Positions 5,613 to 8,484 of a stretch of DNA of 8,484 nucleotides are shown piece by piece; position 1 is the first letter of the stretch; every line of letters begins with the position of its first letter. The notes under the pieces are model-generated. The model did no database searches, was not told the DNA's origin, and was given only the letters and a program-made list of their open reading frames with translations. Origin of the DNA: Candidatus Dadabacteria bacterium (GTDB lineage Bacteria > Bdellovibrionota_C > UBA2361 > J135); assembly GCA_003694225.1 (NCBI GenBank), contig RFKT01000128.1, forward strand, positions 1-8,484. Direction: 5' to 3'. Made by a program: the position numbers and the translations under genes.

Positions 5613-6617
5613 ATGGCGGAAAAAGACGGTACCGAGCTAAAACAGATGGTAAAAGATTTTAACACCATCTTTAGGCAGATTGAAAAGGAGATCTCTTCCA
5701 TTATAGTCGGCAACAAGGAAATTATACGGCTCTGCCTAACCGCCATCTTTTCAGGGGGACATGTGCTTCTTGAAGGCGCTCCCGGCTTGGGGAAAACACG
5801 GCTTGTCAGGGCTATCTCTGAAACACTTGGCCTATCATTTAAAAGGATACAGTTTACTCCAGACTTAATGCCCACGGATATCACAGGCACTCAGGTGCTT
5901 ACAGAAGATGAAAGTGGAAAAAGGGAGTTTGTATTTAAGCAGGGACCTATCTTTGCAAATATAATTCTTGCTGATGAAATCAACAGGGCAACCCCCAAAA
6001 CACAGTCAGCTCTGCTTGAAGCAATGGAAGAGAAGCAGATAACCGTGCTTGGAGAAAGGCATGTGCTGGAACCTCCCTTTTTTGTGCTCGCAACGCAAAA
6101 CCCTATAGAGCTAGAAGGCACATATCCACTTCCCGAAGCGCAACTTGATAGATTCCTGCTGAAGATTCTCCTTTTTCACCCCAAATCGCCCGATCTTAAA
6201 GAGATACTGGTAAGAACCACAGGAAGCGATATCCCCAAACCCCATAGGGTCATAGAGCCCGATATTGCGGCCGCAACAATTGAAAATATGAAAAAACTGG
6301 TCCGGCAGGTTGTGGTTGCAGATCCACTGCTAGAAATAATAGTGAGAATCATATCTGCCCTCACCCCTAAAAGCGAGTTTGCCACAGAAAAAGTCAACAA
6401 ATATGTCAGGTTTGGTCCCGGTCCAAGGGCGGCACAAGCAATCATCTTAGCCGCTAAGGTCTATGCTCTTTTAGATGAGAGAGTCAATCTGTCATTTGAA
6501 GATATAAAGAGTGTTGCCGCTCATGCCCTCAGGCACCGCATAGTGCTTAATTTTCAAGCTGAGGCAGATGAGGTAACCGCTGATACTGTGATTCAGGAAA
6601 TCATCACAGCTAAGTGA
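5613..6617 (+). CDS. MoxR family AAA+ ATPase
   Basis: MoxR ATPases are cytoplasmic AAA+ proteins thought to act as chaperones that assemble or activate partners with VWA domains encoded beside them. The 334 residues match the family. Seen in order: Walker A GAPGLGKT (55-62); the MoxR segment FTPDLMPTDITG (81-92); Walker B LADEINRA (119-126) with D121/E122; sensor 1 ATQNP (160-164); YPLPEAQLDRF (171-181), which includes the arginine-finger region at R180; sensor 2 GPGPRAAQ (268-275); and the C-terminal lid motif ALRHRI (305-310). The ATG is 13 bases after the preceding stop, with a modest purine-rich (AGAAGAG) ribosome binding site. Position before DUF58 and BatA-like genes places it in the Bat-type MoxR group rather than with methanol dehydrogenase genes. 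The ATPase family is certain; the client is unknown. Confidence 0.95.
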   Translation: MAEKDGTELKQMVKDFNTIFRQIEKEISSIIVGNKEIIRLCLTAIFSGGHVLLEGAPGLGKTRLVRAISETLGLSFKRIQFTPDLMPTDITGTQVLTEDESGKREFVFKQGPIFANIILADEINRATPKTQSALLEAMEEKQITVLGERHVLEPPFFVLATQNPIELEGTYPLPEAQLDRFLLKILLFHPKSPDLKEILVRTTGSDIPKPHRVIEPDIAAATIENMKKLVRQVVVADPLLEIIVRIISALTPKSEFATEKVNKYVRFGPGPRAAQAIILAAKVYALLDERVNLSFEDIKSVAAHALRHRIVLNFQAEADEVTADTVIQEIITAK

Positions 6618-6633
6618 ACTGGGTAGTGTTGTC

Positions 6634-7515
6634 ATGCTTCCAGAAACCTTTACCCCAACACTTTTGAAACAACTTGAACTTATGAAGATTCGCTCAAAAA
6701 GGAGATTTCTAGGGACAAAGCAGGGAGGGCACGTTTCTTTACGAAAGGGGCATGGAATAGAGTTTTCTGACTATCGCAAGTATTCCCCCGGTGATAATCC
6801 CCGCCATATAGATTGGGGGGTATATGCAAGGAGCGACAGGCTCTACGTAAAAAGATTTCAGGAAGAGGAAAACATAGCCGTACTTATATTAATTGACGGA
6901 AGCAACTCAATGAGAGCGGTCGCAAATGACAAAAAATGGGAAAAAGCAAGAGACATAGCTATTGCTCTTGCATATACCGCTTTAATGGATCAGGACAAAG
7001 TTATTATATGCCCTATAGGAGGGGAATTCCTCCCCCCTTTTGATGCTCCGAGCCAGATACACACCATGGCCGATCTAATTGATTCTTCCACCTTTAAGAA
7101 GAACCCCGATATGGTAAGGATTACAAAGCAAGCTGCTGCTAGAATAAGGTTTCCAGGAAAGGCCGTTGTTATTTCAGACTTTCTCTTTGAGCTAAATCGC
7201 CTTGAAGAGATGTTTGCTGTTTTGCTCGCCAAAAACCTCGATATAACAGCCATACAGGTTTTAGGGAATTTTGATCTTAATCCTCACCGGTTGGGGTCAC
7301 ACGCAACACTTGAAGACGGCGAAACAGAAGATGTACTTGGAGTTTCTTTCTCGGAAGAAAATATTGAGCTTTACAGAGATGCTCTCAACATTCACATTGA
7401 GAGCATTCAGAACTACTTTTACCGATCTGATATACGGTACGTCTCAACTTTAGGCACAGATTCTCTCTCATCCTTTGTGCTGGAAGGGCTGACAGCTATC
7501 GGATTAGTGGGATAA
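6634..7515 (+). CDS. DUF58 domain-containing protein (Bat cluster, VWA-like)
   Basis: The 293 residues carry the DUF58 signature: G-x-EFSDYRKYSPGD (41-54), RHIDW (57-61) and the segment RLYVKRFQEEEN (69-80). A VWA-like fold follows, with a metal-site motif DGSNS (D88, S90, S92) after the strand IAVLILI and VVISDF (178-183) as a later core strand. No membrane segment or signal peptide is seen, so the protein is probably cytoplasmic and available to the MoxR ATPase encoded 16 bases upstream. DUF58 proteins nearly always accompany moxR and are regarded as MoxR partners, but their biochemical role is not settled. The ATG at 6634 has only a weak upstream GGG-type ribosome binding site; translation may be coupled. 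Identification is secure, mechanism open. Confidence 0.93.
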   Translation: MLPETFTPTLLKQLELMKIRSKRRFLGTKQGGHVSLRKGHGIEFSDYRKYSPGDNPRHIDWGVYARSDRLYVKRFQEEENIAVLILIDGSNSMRAVANDKKWEKARDIAIALAYTALMDQDKVIICPIGGEFLPPFDAPSQIHTMADLIDSSTFKKNPDMVRITKQAAARIRFPGKAVVISDFLFELNRLEEMFAVLLAKNLDITAIQVLGNFDLNPHRLGSHATLEDGETEDVLGVSFSEENIELYRDALNIHIESIQNYFYRSDIRYVSTLGTDSLSSFVLEGLTAIGLVG

Positions 7516-7526
7516 TATTTGGTGTA
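7516..7526 (+). promoter_or_regulatory. short spacer before the BatA-like gene
   Basis: This 11-base gap contains only a weak GGTG-type ribosome binding site a few bases before two consecutive ATG codons (7527 and 7530). Either ATG could start the BatA-like gene; the difference is one residue. Confidence 0.4.
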
Positions 7527-8484
7527 ATGATGGGCTTTTTAGGGTTTAACTTACTCTCTTTTGGCTCTCCATGGATGCTTTCTTTAATACCCGCGGCACT
7601 GGCAACCCTCCTTTACGCATACCTAAAAGGAGGGCGGAAAAGACGCTTTATAGCCCCTACACTTTTTCTCTTAAGGAAACTTGCATCTGAAGCAGTCTCT
7701 AGCCGCAAGATAACCCTCCCCCCGAGATTTTTCCTTGAACTGCTTGTCGCTACTCTCCTTATTGGAGCACTTTCAAACCCAAGCGTAAAATCGAAAGGAA
7801 AGCTAATCGCAGTATTGATCGATAACTCCTTTAGTATGTTTTCGATAACCCCTTCTGGACTCTCTTTTATGGAGATAGCTAAAAGAGATCTAAAGACCTT
7901 CTTAAACTCAGTTTCTTCAGATACAAGATTTTATATAGCTGTCACCTCTCCTTCCCCTAGATTTCTCACTGGAGATCCCGTCTCTGCAGAGAAGGCGCAA
8001 CTCTTGGCAGAAGCGGTAATGCCCACTTATGCGCCGGACAATATAGAAGACGCCATGCGGTTTGTCTCAGCAAAAAGCGGGATCGACAGTTGTGCCATAT
8101 TTTCAGACAGAATCCCTCAGGAAGGCCAAAATTCGGGCTTTTTTACCTACCACTCGGGAAAAGAGGTGCTAGAAAGAGGATCGAACATATGGATAAGTGA
8201 AGCTTCTCTGAAACCGGAAAGCCGAGGTAAGGTAGAGATAAAGCTTACCCTATCGTCTGATTCGGAAATAAAGCTAAAAGGCTCTATCCAAACGCGTCTC
8301 TATGATTCGCCGCTCCATCCAGCGGTATTCCAAAAAGGGCCCAGAGAAAACTTTACTCTCTATCCGAATAGATCTCTCCCTCTACATATCAAAGCCCCCT
8401 CTGCGAAGGGGTATGAAGTAAGGATTACTATTACAGAAGACAAGTCCGCCATACAGAGAGATTCAATAAAGGAAGACAATATAG
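7527..8484 (+). CDS. BatA-like membrane protein with VWA domain (partial, runs off right edge)
   Basis: The frame stays open for 319 full codons to the end of the window, so the C-terminus is missing. The N-terminus has the BatA-type layout: FGSPWMLSLI and a first membrane helix (about 16-33), a basic cytoplasmic segment with IAPTLFLLRKL (42-52), and a second helix (about 68-84). A VWA-like domain follows: LIAVLIDNSFSM (93-104) supplies the D-x-S-x-S metal-site motif (D99, S101, S103), and CAIFSDR (189-195) is a later core strand. The metal-site threonine is not obvious, since the matching segment reads PDNIEDAMR (170-178), so metal binding may be weakened. Residues from about 220 onward look like beta-rich extracytoplasmic sequence. 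In related clusters such proteins are inner-membrane partners of MoxR and DUF58. No DUF4381-type gene lies between DUF58 and this gene. Family assignment is good; function is inferred from context. Confidence 0.88.
   Translation, partial: MMGFLGFNLLSFGSPWMLSLIPAALATLLYAYLKGGRKRRFIAPTLFLLRKLASEAVSSRKITLPPRFFLELLVATLLIGALSNPSVKSKGKLIAVLIDNSFSMFSITPSGLSFMEIAKRDLKTFLNSVSSDTRFYIAVTSPSPRFLTGDPVSAEKAQLLAEAVMPTYAPDNIEDAMRFVSAKSGIDSCAIFSDRIPQEGQNSGFFTYHSGKEVLERGSNIWISEASLKPESRGKVEIKLTLSSDSEIKLKGSIQTRLYDSPLHPAVFQKGPRENFTLYPNRSLPLHIKAPSAKGYEVRITITEDKSAIQRDSIKEDNI

Noticed and set aside
5396..5890. A 164-codon minus-strand frame spanning the end of the lysine-rich gene and the start of the moxR gene
   Set aside because: It overlaps two plus-strand genes, including the certain Walker A region of MoxR, and has no recognisable features of its own.
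5613..6617. GPGPRAAQ in place of the commoner GASPRA in the MoxR sensor 2 region
   Set aside because: The key arginine is kept and similar glycine variants are familiar in Bat-type MoxR proteins, so this is ordinary family variation.

Overview
The window looks like a chromosomal segment of a Gram-negative, non-enterobacterial bacterium, most plausibly a Desulfobacterota (deltaproteobacterial) or related lineage. This is inferred from the style of the M23 peptidase and RuvX/MltG sequences and from a MoxR/DUF58/BatA cluster that begins with a large membrane protein. The DNA looks moderately AT-leaning, with frequent ATA (Ile) and AGA/AGG (Arg) codons. No search could be run, so the taxon is a guess. 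I saw no mobile element, RNA gene or CRISPR array.

Layout. The left part (69-2345) is on the minus strand. In transcription order it holds a secreted M23 metallopeptidase with a LysM-like domain, a stand-alone CinA C-terminal-type nicotinamide-nucleotide amidase (pncC) that overlaps it by four bases, and a small unrecognised 135-residue protein. A 132-base divergent intergenic region (2346-2477) contains two plausible back-to-back sigma70-type promoters with an AT-rich palindrome between them. The right part (2478-8484) is a run of six plus-strand genes with gaps of only 7, 22, 13, 16 and 11 bases: ruvX, mltG, a 544-residue membrane protein with a very lysine-rich central segment, a MoxR AAA+ ATPase, a DUF58 protein, and a BatA-like membrane protein with a von Willebrand A (VWA) domain that runs off the right edge.

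How the genes may work together. Both genes next to the divergent promoters encode peptidoglycan-cleaving enzymes: an endopeptidase going left and an endolytic transglycosylase going right. The MoxR, DUF58 and BatA genes form the core of a Bat-type envelope cluster, thought to be a chaperone or assembly system made of an AAA+ ATPase and VWA partners. The 544-residue protein just before moxR is the least ordinary element. It has three predicted membrane segments, then a long, probably periplasmic tail whose middle 230 residues carry a net charge of about +57 by hand count, and a short more complex C-terminus. It is likely a structural or substrate-binding partner of the MoxR/Bat system, but its function cannot be read from sequence.
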